This document shows, in pieces, positions 14,169 through 21,572 of a stretch of DNA of 40,962 nucleotides. The notes under the pieces are model-generated. The model ran no database searches, was not told the origin of the DNA, and saw nothing but the letters and a program-made list of their open reading frames with translations. A program made the position numbers and the translations under genes. Location: contig DGRV01000078.1 in the NCBI GenBank assembly GCA_002391225.1, positions 14,156 to 55,117 on the forward strand. Direction: 5' to 3'. The stretch comes from Christensenella sp. UBA4379. GTDB taxonomy: Bacteria > Bacillota > Clostridia > Christensenellales > Aristaeellaceae. Within the stretch, counting starts at the first letter, position 1. Each line of letters starts with the position of its first letter.

Positions 14169-15203
14169 ATGCCCGCGAAGGATAATTTTTTCACCCGGCT
14201 CAAAAATACCGCTTCCCAGAAGGTCAACCGTTTTCTCTACGGCGACCGGGATTCCGGCTACGGCTACTCAAGCGGCGCCGTCTATGACGTAAATGACCCG
14301 CCCTATGAGCCAGAGCAGCAGCAGCCCACCCGCCGCCGCCGCGGCCAGTACCGGGAAGAGCGCTACGCCCAGGAAGAGCAGCAGATGAACGAGCAGCAGC
14401 AGATGTACCAGCAGCCCGTCTATCAGCAGGCTCCCCAGTATCAGCAGCCGGTTCAGCAGGGCTACCAGCAGGCGTATCAGCAGGGCTATCCCCAGCAGCC
14501 CCAGGCGGCTTACCAGCAGGCGCCCTATCAGCAGCCGGTCACCCAGTTCGCCGCCCAGGTGGAGGAACAGCGTTCCCGCAACCCACAGGCCCAGCAGCAG
14601 GACCCCCAGAAGGTAGTGCCCTTCCCGGGCAGCTACAGCGGGGAACAGCCGCAGGAGGCCAAGCCCGCCAGCGTCCGCGTGATCACGGTCCGCGGGTTCA
14701 ACGACTGCCGCAGCGCCATTTCCTATCTGCGGGCGGGAGAGATCCTGCTGGTGGTGATGGACGGCATTCAGGACCAGGCTGAAATGCGCCGCTATGTGGA
14801 CATGATGGCCGGCGCGTGCTTCTCCCTGTCCGCTTCCATTACGAAGGTTTCCCGCTACGGCTCCTATCTGGCCGCCCCCGGCCAGGTCAGCGTCTGGGCC
14901 GACCCGATGATCAGCCAGATGAACGGCTCCGGCCGCCGCGCCGCCGCCAGAGCGCCCCAGGGCCAGAACAGCTACCGTTCCTACCAGGGCGAATACCAGC
15001 AGAGCGCCGCGCAGGGCTACGGCTATCAGGAGCAGGCCCCGCAAAACGGCTATAACGCTTACGCCCAGGGCATGCAGAACGCCGCGGCGGACGGGACGGA
15101 GTTTTACGCCCGCCAGCCCCAGCCCACCCCCGAACAGCCCCCTTTTGAAGCGCAGGAGCGCGGCACGGGCTACGCTCCGGATCATGAAGCAGAAGCGCTT
15201 TGA
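14169..15203 (+). CDS. sepF: SepF-like cell-division protein with long Gln/Tyr-rich region
   Basis: A 344-residue protein, about twice the usual SepF size. SepF tethers FtsZ to the membrane and shapes the septum. ATG 14169 has AGGAGG 7 nt upstream. Residues 1-24 can form the membrane-binding amphipathic helix. Residues about 50-145 are Gln/Tyr/Pro-rich low complexity (repeats of YQQ, QQP, QQGY). The SepF core lies at about 148-245 (KVVPFPG; RVITVRGFNDCRSAISYLRAGEI-type start; MMAGACFSLSASITKVSRYG). A second disordered tail of 95 residues follows. divIVA downstream supports a division role. The extended prion-like region is unusual. Confidence 0.88.
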   Translation: MPAKDNFFTRLKNTASQKVNRFLYGDRDSGYGYSSGAVYDVNDPPYEPEQQQPTRRRRGQYREERYAQEEQQMNEQQQMYQQPVYQQAPQYQQPVQQGYQQAYQQGYPQQPQAAYQQAPYQQPVTQFAAQVEEQRSRNPQAQQQDPQKVVPFPGSYSGEQPQEAKPASVRVITVRGFNDCRSAISYLRAGEILLVVMDGIQDQAEMRRYVDMMAGACFSLSASITKVSRYGSYLAAPGQVSVWADPMISQMNGSGRRAAARAPQGQNSYRSYQGEYQQSAAQGYGYQEQAPQNGYNAYAQGMQNAAADGTEFYARQPQPTPEQPPFEAQERGTGYAPDHEAEAL

Positions 15204-15210
15204 TAAAATT

Positions 15211-15381
15211 GGGAAGGGGGAATCCTTCCCCTTCCCACGCTTTCCTCTGAACGGATTTGCCTGTCAGGCCGCCGGCCTTCCCGGGCGGCAAATCCGCAAG
15301 GATTGTTTTCTTTTTAAGAAAACCCCGCCCACACCGGCAAAGCCGGTGTGTACGATTGGACGCGAGGGTGTGCCCCCTCGC
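15211..15381 (+). repeat. Multi-hairpin intergenic element, copy D (diverged)
   Basis: Begins 7 nt after the sepF stop codon, in the sense direction. Hairpin GGGAAGGGG/CCCCTTCCC (15211-15236); stem CGGATTTGCC/GGCAAATCCG (15252-15261, 15287-15296), identical to copy B; CAAGGAT; a GTTTTCTT/AAGAAAAC stem in place of the AATTTTTG stem; a CACACCGGC/GCCGGTGTG hairpin; then GCGAGGG/CCCTCGC (15362-15381). It lacks the conserved 20-mer of the other copies. Confidence 0.7.
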
Positions 15382-15400
15382 CCTCCCCTCTGGAACCCTC

Positions 15401-15495
15401 AACAAAGTCCGCACGGCACATGCGCCCTTTCAGGGTGCCTGCGGCATCCGCCGGATGAACCGGCGGACTCTTTCCTGTTCCGCGCGGACTTTGTT
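15401..15495 (+). ncRNA. Possible three-way-junction RNA or terminator between sepF and divIVA
   Basis: A perfect 12-bp closing stem (AACAAAGTCCGC, 15401-15412, with GCGGACTTTGTT, 15484-15495) encloses two hairpins: GCGCCCT-TTC-AGGGTGC (15422-15438) and TCCGCCGG-ATGAA-CCGGCGGA (15447-15467). TTTATCC follows. It may be a leader of divIVA, a terminator for sepF, or a processed RNA. I recognise no known family. Confidence 0.45.
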
Positions 15496-15556
15496 TTATC
15501 CGCCGGACCGCCGATGGGATCCTCTCCCGTAAAGACGAGATATGGAGGAAGTTTCT

Positions 15557-16249
15557 ATGGCACTGACCGTACAGATGATCGAAAGCAAGGAATTCAGCCG
15601 CGCCGCGATGGGCTACAACCGCAAAGAGGTCGACGAGTTTCTGGATGAAATTTGCGACGAAATGGACCGGCTGCACGAGGAAATCGCCGGACTGCAGATG
15701 CGGCTGAGCAAGGCCGGGCAGACCCAGGTGTTCAAGACCCACCCCGGCGCCGTTCCCGCCCCGTCCGCGGCCGCTCCCGCCTTTGTCCCCGCCCCCATCG
15801 AGGTGGTGGAGGAGACGGAAGCCCCCGAAGAAAAGGAGCCTGCCGTTCCCCAGCCCGCGCCGGTGCGCAGGGACACCCGTCCCGCCGCCCCCGTCCGCGA
15901 GGAGCCCAAGGAAGAGCCCCGGAAGCCGGCGGAGCCCGCTCCCACCCCCGTCACGGTGGACGCCGCGAACATCCTGGCCAAGGCTCAGATGGTCTACGAC
16001 CAAACCGTGGCCGAAGCCAAGAAGATCTATGACGAAAAGGTCAGCGGGGCCCAGACCGAGGCCGACCGCATCATCCGCGAGGCGAAGGATTCCCTTGTCA
16101 GCCAGAACAAGCGCCTGAGCGAAGAAAAGGCCGCCCTGGAAAAGAGCATCGAATCCCTCAAGACCTCCGCCTCCGATTACCGCACCCGCCTGCAGGCCCT
16201 CCTGACCGGCCAGCAGAAGGTGCTGGATGACGCCGCGGACCTGTTCTAA
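15557..16249 (+). CDS. divIVA: DivIVA-family cell-pole/septum protein
   Basis: A 230-residue DivIVA homologue. ATG 15557 lies 8 nt after GGAGG; the in-frame ATG five codons upstream overlaps that site. Residues about 6-50 form the conserved lipid-binding domain (MIESKEFSRAAMGYNRKEVD, FLDEICDEMDRL coiled coil). Residues about 62-132 are a Pro/Glu/Ala-rich linker. Residues 133-225 form a second coiled coil (AKAQMVYDQTVAEAKKIYDE...). DivIVA senses negative membrane curvature and recruits division or polar-growth proteins. Downstream of sepF, as in the Firmicutes division cluster, but ylmG, ylmH and ileS are absent here. Confidence 0.92.
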   Translation: MALTVQMIESKEFSRAAMGYNRKEVDEFLDEICDEMDRLHEEIAGLQMRLSKAGQTQVFKTHPGAVPAPSAAAPAFVPAPIEVVEETEAPEEKEPAVPQPAPVRRDTRPAAPVREEPKEEPRKPAEPAPTPVTVDAANILAKAQMVYDQTVAEAKKIYDEKVSGAQTEADRIIREAKDSLVSQNKRLSEEKAALEKSIESLKTSASDYRTRLQALLTGQQKVLDDAADLF

Positions 16250-16269
16250 GATAGTTTGAGGAACCTGCA

Positions 16270-16455
16270 GTGTTTGAGTACAAGGTCGTCGACGTTTCCG
16301 TCAAAAAAGCAGAAGACGAAATGAACCGCTGGGCCAAGGAAGGCTGGCGGGTGATTGCCGTTTCCCCGAATATCGCGGCAGGCTACGGGGTGGTCATCAC
16401 CCTGGAGAGGCAGACGTTCCCCCACCAGGCCCCGTCCGGCGGGTTCGGCTTCTGA
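16270..16455 (+). CDS. Small DUF4177-family protein
   Basis: A 61-residue protein with the DUF4177 pattern: FEYKVVDV start, a central AEDEMNRWAKEGWRVIAVSP helix-strand, and GVVITLER near the end. The start is GTG 16270, 20 nt after the divIVA stop codon, with a weak GAGGA site. Function unknown; probably co-transcribed with divIVA, since a terminator follows it. Confidence 0.82.
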   Translation: MFEYKVVDVSVKKAEDEMNRWAKEGWRVIAVSPNIAAGYGVVITLERQTFPHQAPSGGFGF

Positions 16456-16485
16456 GGAACCGCTGAAACGACGGCAATATACAAC

Positions 16486-16517
16486 AAGGTCCGCTCTCTG
16501 ATCGGAGGGCGGACCTT
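16486..16517. terminator. Bidirectional terminator
   Basis: Stem AAGGTCCGC (16486-16494) with GCGGACCTT (16509-16517), then TGATTTATTG on plus and GTTGTATATTG on minus. Serves the sepF-divIVA side and the converging chromate-transporter genes. Confidence 0.8.
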
Positions 16518-16521
16518 TGAT

Positions 16522-17085
16522 TTATTGTATGATCCCTAATAATCCTAATATCAGCCCGCCCGCCCCGCACAGGGCGATGGTCAGGATCGGGCTCATTTTG
16601 TATTTCCTTAGGCCGAAGAGGGCGGCGGCGAACAGGGCGATGGCCGCCCAGTCCGCCCGGGCGATGTCCAGTTGGCCGCCGAAGCCGACCTGCAGGAACA
16701 TTCGAAGCCCCGCCGCCCCGATCAGGGCCACCACCGCCGGCCGCAGGGAGGCAAGGACGCTCTGCAGCATGGGCAGCTGCCGAAAGCGGAGATAGACCCA
16801 GGACAGCAGCGATACAATGATCAAGGACGGCAGCACGAACCCGAGGGTCGCGGACGCCGCTCCGGCCAGACCGGCCACACGCATGCCGACGAAGGTCGCC
16901 GCGTTGATGCCGATGGGGCCCGGGGTCATCTCGGCGATGGTGGCCAGGTCCAGAAACTGCTCCGCCGTGAGCCAGCCGTGGATTTCCACCGCCTGGCTCT
17001 GAATCAGGGGAATGGCGGCATAGCCGCCGCCGATGGAAAACAGGCCGATCTGAAGGAAACTGAGGAAAAGCTCCAGCAGCGTCAT
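16522..17085 (-). CDS. Chromate-transporter family protein (half-size, second of pair)
   Basis: A 187-residue single-domain CHR protein with about five to six membrane segments. N-terminal FLQIGLFSIGGGYAAIPLIQ and EMTPGPIGINAATFVGMR are family hallmarks. Start ATG 17085 overlaps the stop codon of the partner gene (ATGA), and the two half-size proteins probably assemble as a pair. The family exports chromate in some bacteria, but in anaerobes without chromate exposure the substrate is unclear. Confidence 0.93.
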   Translation of the reverse strand: MTLLELFLSFLQIGLFSIGGGYAAIPLIQSQAVEIHGWLTAEQFLDLATIAEMTPGPIGINAATFVGMRVAGLAGAASATLGFVLPSLIIVSLLSWVYLRFRQLPMLQSVLASLRPAVVALIGAAGLRMFLQVGFGGQLDIARADWAAIALFAAALFGLRKYKMSPILTIALCGAGGLILGLLGIIQ

Positions 17086-17654
17086 TTCGCCATCCCTCCT
17101 TTCCTTTCCGCCAGGGCAAGGATCACCCCAACCAGCGCGGCGCACAGGATGATCCACACCACGTTGACCTTGAAAAAGAAGGTAGCGGCAAAGGCAGCGG
17201 CCAGGATGGCGTTATGTACCCACTTCCTGTTTTTGAGCACCTTGGCCCCAAGGCCCAGGGCGACGTCCACGATGACGGCGGCTACGCCGCTCTGCATGCC
17301 CCGGAGCACCAGGGCCACGATGCGGTTTTCCGCGAACATGGCGTAGAACAGGGAGATCAGGGAGAGGATCGCGACGGGGGGCAGGACGGTGCCCAGCACC
17401 GCCGTCACCATCCCCGCGAAGCCGCCCACCTTCCAGCCCACCAGGACCGCCGCGTTCACCGCGATGGCCCCCGGGCTGGACTGGGCGATGGCCGTCATGT
17501 CCAGCATCTCCTGTTCGTCCAGCCAATGCAGCTCGTCCACAAACCTGCGCTTCATCAGTGTGACGATCACAAAGCCGCCGCCGAAGGTGAAGGCGCTGAT
17601 ATACAGCATACTGAAAAACAGCGTAACCAGCCGTTTCCCGCGGGATCGCTCCAT
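17082..17654 (-). CDS. Chromate-transporter family protein (half-size, first of pair)
   Basis: A 190-residue CHR-domain membrane protein: LYISAFTFGGGFVIVTLMKRRF, IAQSSPGAIAVNAAVLVGWK, then several hydrophobic helices. It is the other half of the pair with 16522-17085, with which it overlaps. Its ATG lies only 2 nt after the GH13 stop codon and its binding site AAGGAG is the last sense codons of that gene, so translation is tightly linked to the glucosidase, an unexpected pairing. Confidence 0.93.
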   Translation of the reverse strand: MERSRGKRLVTLFFSMLYISAFTFGGGFVIVTLMKRRFVDELHWLDEQEMLDMTAIAQSSPGAIAVNAAVLVGWKVGGFAGMVTAVLGTVLPPVAILSLISLFYAMFAENRIVALVLRGMQSGVAAVIVDVALGLGAKVLKNRKWVHNAILAAAFAATFFFKVNVVWIILCAALVGVILALAERKGGMAK

Positions 17655-17656
17655 GT

Positions 17657-19327
17657 TTACTCCTTGCCCAGTTTAACAATGGCTTCGTAGGGCTGCAAAA
17701 CCCCTTCCTTGTGCAGGGCGTAGTTGGAAATCAGGATGTCTCCCGGCGACTCCTCCTTGAGCCCGCAGGGAACGGTCCTGTCCGTCCAGTTGCACAGCAC
17801 GGTCAGAACGGTTCCATCCAGAACGCGGCGGTAGGCATAGACGTTTTCGTCGTCGTTCAGAAGGGGCTCGAAGCTGCCGTAGACGATCACGTCGTGGGTA
17901 TGGCGCAGGCGGATCAGTTCCTTATAATAATTATACACGCTGTCCGGGTCGCCGACCTCGTCCTCCGCGTTGATCATCAGATAGTTGCGGTTGACGGCCA
18001 GCCAGGGGGTGCCGGTGGTAAAGCCGGCGTTGGGCGTATCGTCCCACTGCATCGGGGTGCGGGCGTTGTCCCGGGCGATGCGGGCGAAATAGCGCATCAT
18101 GTCCTCCGGGTGGACCCGGCCGGATGCCACCCACTGCTTCCAGGCATTGTGCACCTCCACGTCCTGATAGTCGGACAGACGGGTGAAGTAGGCGTTCGTC
18201 ATGCCCAGCTCCTCGCCGTTGTAGATATAGGGCGTGCCGTGCATCATGTGGATCAGCGTCGCCAGCATCTTGGCGCTGCGGACCCGGAACAGGGGGCTGT
18301 CGTTGCCGTAGCGGCTGACCTGGCGGGGCTGGTCGTGGTTGCTCAGATAGACGCTGTTCCACGCCTTGCCGATCAGCCCCAGCTGCCAGCGGTTCATGAT
18401 TTCCCGCACCTCTTTGAGCGGGGCTCCGTGGTCGCTCCACTTGCCCAGCTCGGTGCCGTCGTTGAGCCCGTCGTTATGCTCGAAGGAGAAGATCATGTTG
18501 AGCTCTTTTTCGTCCAGGGAAGCGTAGCGGATGCCCTGCTCCACCGTGCCGCCGGCTTCGCCCACGGTCAGAAGGTCATACTTGTCCAGCACCCGCTCCC
18601 GCATCTCGCGCAGGTAGCGGTGGGTGGTTTCCGTATGCTGGCAGGATTTTTCAAAGCTGCCGTACAAGCCGCCGGGTGGGACGGCCCCGTCCAGATAGTT
18701 TTCCTTCCCGATCATCCCGATGACGTCCATGCGGAAGCCGTCGATCCCCTTGTCGCACCACCAGGTCATCATGTCGAACACCCGGTCGCGCACCTCCGGG
18801 TTGGCCCAGTTGAGGTCCGGCTGCTGGGGGGTGAAGAGGTGGAGGTAATACTGGTCCGTCGCTTCGTCGTACTGCCAGGCGCTGCCCGAGAAGCAGGAGC
18901 CCCAGTTGTTGGGCGGGCCGCCGTTGTTTCCGTCCCGCCAGATATAATAGTCCCGGTAGGGGTTGTCTTTGCTCTTGCGGCTCTCCACAAAGAAGGGATG
19001 GTCCCAGGAGGTATGGTTGACCACCAGGTCGATGACCAGCTTCATGCCCCGCTCGTGGATGCCATGAAGCATGCGGTCAAAGTCCTCCATGGTGCCGAAT
19101 TCCGGGTGGATGCCCCGGTAATCGGAAATATCATACCCGTTGTCATAGTTGGGCGAGGGATAGAAGGGGGAGACCCAGATCACGTCCACGCCCAGGTTTT
19201 TCAGATAGTCCAGCCGTTTCGTGATGCCGTTCAGATCGCCGACGCCGTCCCCGTTCGTATCCTGAAAGGAGCGGGGATAAATCTGATACACGACCGCTTC
19301 CTTCCACCAAGCGCGTTTTTCGTTCAT
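17657..19327 (-). CDS. GH13 alpha-glucosidase (oligo-1,6-glucosidase type)
   Basis: A 556-residue GH13 enzyme, cytoplasmic (no signal peptide), that releases glucose from the non-reducing ends of malto- or isomalto-oligosaccharides. ATG 19327 has GGAGG 8 nt upstream; the longer open frame is spurious. Catalytic residues visible: nucleophile D201 (GFRMDVIG), acid/base E257 (TVGEAGG), transition-state D332 (SNHDQPR), and H105 in VVNHTS. Valine after the nucleophile is usual for alpha-1,6-active members, so isomaltose-type activity is favoured. It follows a sugar ABC importer, which would deliver its substrate, and is joined to the chromate-transporter pair. Confidence 0.94.
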   Translation of the reverse strand: MNEKRAWWKEAVVYQIYPRSFQDTNGDGVGDLNGITKRLDYLKNLGVDVIWVSPFYPSPNYDNGYDISDYRGIHPEFGTMEDFDRMLHGIHERGMKLVIDLVVNHTSWDHPFFVESRKSKDNPYRDYYIWRDGNNGGPPNNWGSCFSGSAWQYDEATDQYYLHLFTPQQPDLNWANPEVRDRVFDMMTWWCDKGIDGFRMDVIGMIGKENYLDGAVPPGGLYGSFEKSCQHTETTHRYLREMRERVLDKYDLLTVGEAGGTVEQGIRYASLDEKELNMIFSFEHNDGLNDGTELGKWSDHGAPLKEVREIMNRWQLGLIGKAWNSVYLSNHDQPRQVSRYGNDSPLFRVRSAKMLATLIHMMHGTPYIYNGEELGMTNAYFTRLSDYQDVEVHNAWKQWVASGRVHPEDMMRYFARIARDNARTPMQWDDTPNAGFTTGTPWLAVNRNYLMINAEDEVGDPDSVYNYYKELIRLRHTHDVIVYGSFEPLLNDDENVYAYRRVLDGTVLTVLCNWTDRTVPCGLKEESPGDILISNYALHKEGVLQPYEAIVKLGKE

Positions 19328-19357
19328 CTGCGGTACCTCCGTTTTTTTCAAAAGGGA

Positions 19358-19380
19358 GCTGTTGCAAAAAATGCAACAGC
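19358..19380. terminator. Hairpin upstream of the GH13 gene
   Basis: Perfect 9-bp stem GCTGTTGCA (19358-19366) with TGCAACAGC (19372-19380), A5 loop on the plus strand. On the minus strand it is followed by TCCCTTTTG and then an A-rich run, so it may be an attenuator in the GH13 leader rather than a strong terminator. Confidence 0.45.
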
Positions 19381-19452
19381 CCATTCTACACAGAAAACTT
19401 AGATTGCTCTTACGATTATAGCTGTCCGGGATCAGCAAACCCCGGGGTGGTA

Positions 19453-19644
19453 TGGAGGGGCCGCGGCCCCTCCATTTAAAATCCGCAGCAGCGACATGCG
19501 CGGTGCGAGGATGAATTTTTGCGAAGCGGAGCTTGCCCCGCGAGAGCAAAAATTCTTTCCTTGCGCCTTTGCCGCCCGGGAGCCCCGATAGGGGCGAGAG
19601 GCAAATCCGAGGGGGTGTCCGCGAGGGGGACGTGTCCCCTTCGC
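19453..19644 (-). repeat. Multi-hairpin intergenic element, copy C
   Basis: Minus-oriented like the flanking genes and beginning 3 nt after the MalG-like stop codon. On the minus strand: hairpin GCGAAGGGGAC/GTCCCCCTCGC (19621-19644); GGCAAATCCG partner arm (19600-19609), whose opposite arm is imperfect (CCTTTGCC, near 19566-19573); CAAGGAAAG; stem AATTTTTGC/GCAAAAATT (19514-19522, 19546-19554); the conserved 20-mer with one or two changes (19479-19498); and a 22-nt perfect palindrome (TGGAGGGGCCG and its complement, 19453-19474). Confidence 0.85.
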
Positions 19645-19647
19645 GAG

Positions 19648-20544
19648 CTATTTGATAGACCCATCGACCATGCCCTGCACGATGTACTTCTGCGCGAACA
19701 GGTACAGGATGATGATCGGCAGCATGGCCAGCAGGGTGGACACCATGATCAGGTTCCACTGCTTGACGTAAGCGCCGTTGAAGCCCTGCACCGCCAGCGG
19801 GATCGTGCGGATCGTGCCGCTGGAGCCCAGCAGCAGCAGCGGGAGCAGATAGTCGTTCCAGATCCACAGACCGTTCAACACCAGGACGGTGACGAACACC
19901 GGCTGAATCAGGGGCAGGACGATCCTGAAGAAGGTGCCCGCCCGGCTGCAGCCGTCAATATCCGCCGCTTCTTCCAGTTCCAGCGGAACGCCCTTGATGA
20001 AGCCGTGGAAGATGAAGATGGACATGGCCTCGCCGAAGCCCAGGTAAGCGAAGATGATGCCCTGGTAGCTGCGCAGCAGGGGAATGTGGATGAAGTCGCC
20101 CACGGTTTTGAACCAGGTGATCAGCGGGAACATGACGACCTGGAAGGGAATGACCATGGCCGCCACGTACATCATGAACAGGAACCTGGACCACTTGGTC
20201 TTGTTGCGGACCAGCACCCAGGCCGCCATGGAAGAAAAGATGGAGATGACCGCCAGGCTCAGCACGGTGATGATCACGCTGTCCTTCAGTGCCGAGAGGA
20301 AGTTGAAGTTCGGGTTGTTCCATACATCCGAGATATTGGTCCACAGCTGGCCGACGTTCTGCGGGAGTCCAACCGGTTCGTTGATGATTTCCGCGTTGGT
20401 GCGCATGGAGTTGAGCACAACGATGAGAAAGGGCATCATGAACAGGATGAACAGCAGCAGCGTCACGATTTCCAGCGCGATTTTACGCCCTTTATGGGGC
20501 TTGCTGCCCGCCATGCGTTCAATAACTACTGCTTGCTTTGCCAT
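19648..20544 (-). CDS. Carbohydrate ABC transporter permease (MalG type)
   Basis: A 298-residue inner-membrane permease with six predicted helices, the second permease of a CUT1 sugar importer. The EAA loop that docks the ATPase is EEAADIDGCSRAGTFFRIVL, near residue 200. C-terminal QKYIVQGMVDGSIK is typical of MalG-like proteins. The start overlaps the MalF-like stop codon by 1 nt (TAATG). No ATPase gene is in the locus, so a shared MsmK/MalK-type ATPase elsewhere is likely. GH13 follows downstream, suggesting an alpha-glucoside substrate. Confidence 0.95.
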   Translation of the reverse strand: MAKQAVVIERMAGSKPHKGRKIALEIVTLLLFILFMMPFLIVVLNSMRTNAEIINEPVGLPQNVGQLWTNISDVWNNPNFNFLSALKDSVIITVLSLAVISIFSSMAAWVLVRNKTKWSRFLFMMYVAAMVIPFQVVMFPLITWFKTVGDFIHIPLLRSYQGIIFAYLGFGEAMSIFIFHGFIKGVPLELEEAADIDGCSRAGTFFRIVLPLIQPVFVTVLVLNGLWIWNDYLLPLLLLGSSGTIRTIPLAVQGFNGAYVKQWNLIMVSTLLAMLPIIILYLFAQKYIVQGMVDGSIK

Positions 20545-21443
20545 TATGCCTCAATCTCCTTACTCTTATTATATGATACCTGGATGATGGAGAAAATGGT
20601 CAGCACCACAAAGAAGATCACGGCCTTGGCCTGGCCCTGCGCCATGTTGTTGTACTTGAACGCCGTCTGATAGATGTTCAGCGCCAGCAGCTCGGAAGCC
20701 TGCACAGGCTTTCTCATGAACACCGCGGTCGGGCCGCCGTTGGTCAGGGCCACGTTCACGTCGTACATCTTGAAGGAGTTGGTCAGCGTCAGGAACAGGG
20801 AAATGGTGAAGGCGTTCGCCATCAGCGGAATCTGGATCCGGGTGATCCGCTTCCAGTAGGTCGCCCCGTCCACCTCGGCCGCCTCCAGGACGGACTTGGA
20901 AATACCCTGGATCGAAGCGACGTAGATCAGCATGATGTAGCCGGCGTACTGCCAGGTATTGACGATGACCATGGTGGCCATGACAGTGTCCTTGTTGCTG
21001 ATCAGGGACTTGCTCAGCAGTTTGGAGCCGATGGCCGTGCCGATCTGGGGCAAGATGTTGGAGAAAATGAACTGCCAGACCAGGCCCAGCACGATGCCGC
21101 CGATCAGGTTGGGGACAAAGAAGCCCGCCCGGTACACGTTCCGCCCGCGGATCTCGCTGGTGACCAGGAGGGAAATAACGAAGGCCACCACGTTAACCGA
21201 GATCACGTTGAGCACGGTGAACAGCAGCGTCACCAGGAAGGAGTGCAGGAAGGCCGGCTCCTGGAAAATGGCCTTGTAATTGTCCAGCCCGACCCAGGCG
21301 GTCGCCGCGCCCGTGCCCTGCCAGTTGGTAAAGGAATAATAAATACCGTAAATGAAGGGGATGATGATTACCATCACAAACGCCAACAGCGTCGGCAGCA
21401 GGAACAGCGCCTCCGTCAGCTTGCGCTTTTGTTTGCTGGTCAT
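20544..21443 (-). CDS. Carbohydrate ABC transporter permease (MalF/UgpA type)
   Basis: A 299-residue membrane permease with six helices: FLLPTLLAFVMVIIIPFIYG at the start, WVGLDNYKAIF periplasmic segment, EAA loop LEAAEVDGATYWKRITRIQI near residue 190, and a long GGPTAVFMRKPVQ segment before the last helix. It is the partner of the MalG-like protein and the binding protein upstream. The ATG is at 21443, preceded by GGGAGGGTCC. A long hairpin separates it from the binding-protein gene. Confidence 0.95.
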   Translation of the reverse strand: MTSKQKRKLTEALFLLPTLLAFVMVIIIPFIYGIYYSFTNWQGTGAATAWVGLDNYKAIFQEPAFLHSFLVTLLFTVLNVISVNVVAFVISLLVTSEIRGRNVYRAGFFVPNLIGGIVLGLVWQFIFSNILPQIGTAIGSKLLSKSLISNKDTVMATMVIVNTWQYAGYIMLIYVASIQGISKSVLEAAEVDGATYWKRITRIQIPLMANAFTISLFLTLTNSFKMYDVNVALTNGGPTAVFMRKPVQASELLALNIYQTAFKYNNMAQGQAKAVIFFVVLTIFSIIQVSYNKSKEIEA

Positions 21444-21508
21444 AAGGACCCTCCCGATTGTGCAGTCAGCGGTCCGCCGATGGCGGTTCCGCCGCGGACA
21501 GTGAAGAA

Positions 21509-21557
21509 AAGGGGGGATGGCGTTTCGGGACGCGTCCCGCTTGCTGCCATCCCCCTT
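21509..21557 (-). terminator. Strong hairpin between binding-protein and permease genes
   Basis: GGGGGATGGC (21512-21521) pairs with GCCATCCCCC (21546-21555), with an inner CGGGACGCGTCCCG stem; on the minus strand CTTTTCTTC follows. As in other sugar operons, partial termination or mRNA protection here would give more binding protein than permease (inference). Confidence 0.7.
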
Positions 21558-21572
21558 GCGGAATGGATTGAA

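Noticed and set aside
15401..15495. T-box leader before divIVA
   Set aside because: AGGGTGCC and GCGG words recall the T-box antiterminator, but the GGNACCGCG core and a stem-I specifier are absent, and the downstream gene is not an aminoacyl-tRNA or amino-acid gene.
16522..17654. A single chromate transporter broken by a frameshift
   Set aside because: Each half has a complete single CHR domain, its own start, and an ATGA overlap. Paired short CHR proteins are a normal form of the family.
19383..19420. Promoter for the GH13 gene (TATAAT at 19415-19420, TAGAAT at 19383-19388)
   Set aside because: Neither -10-like box has an acceptable -35 box at 16-18 nt, so it is not listed as a feature, though a weak internal promoter remains possible.
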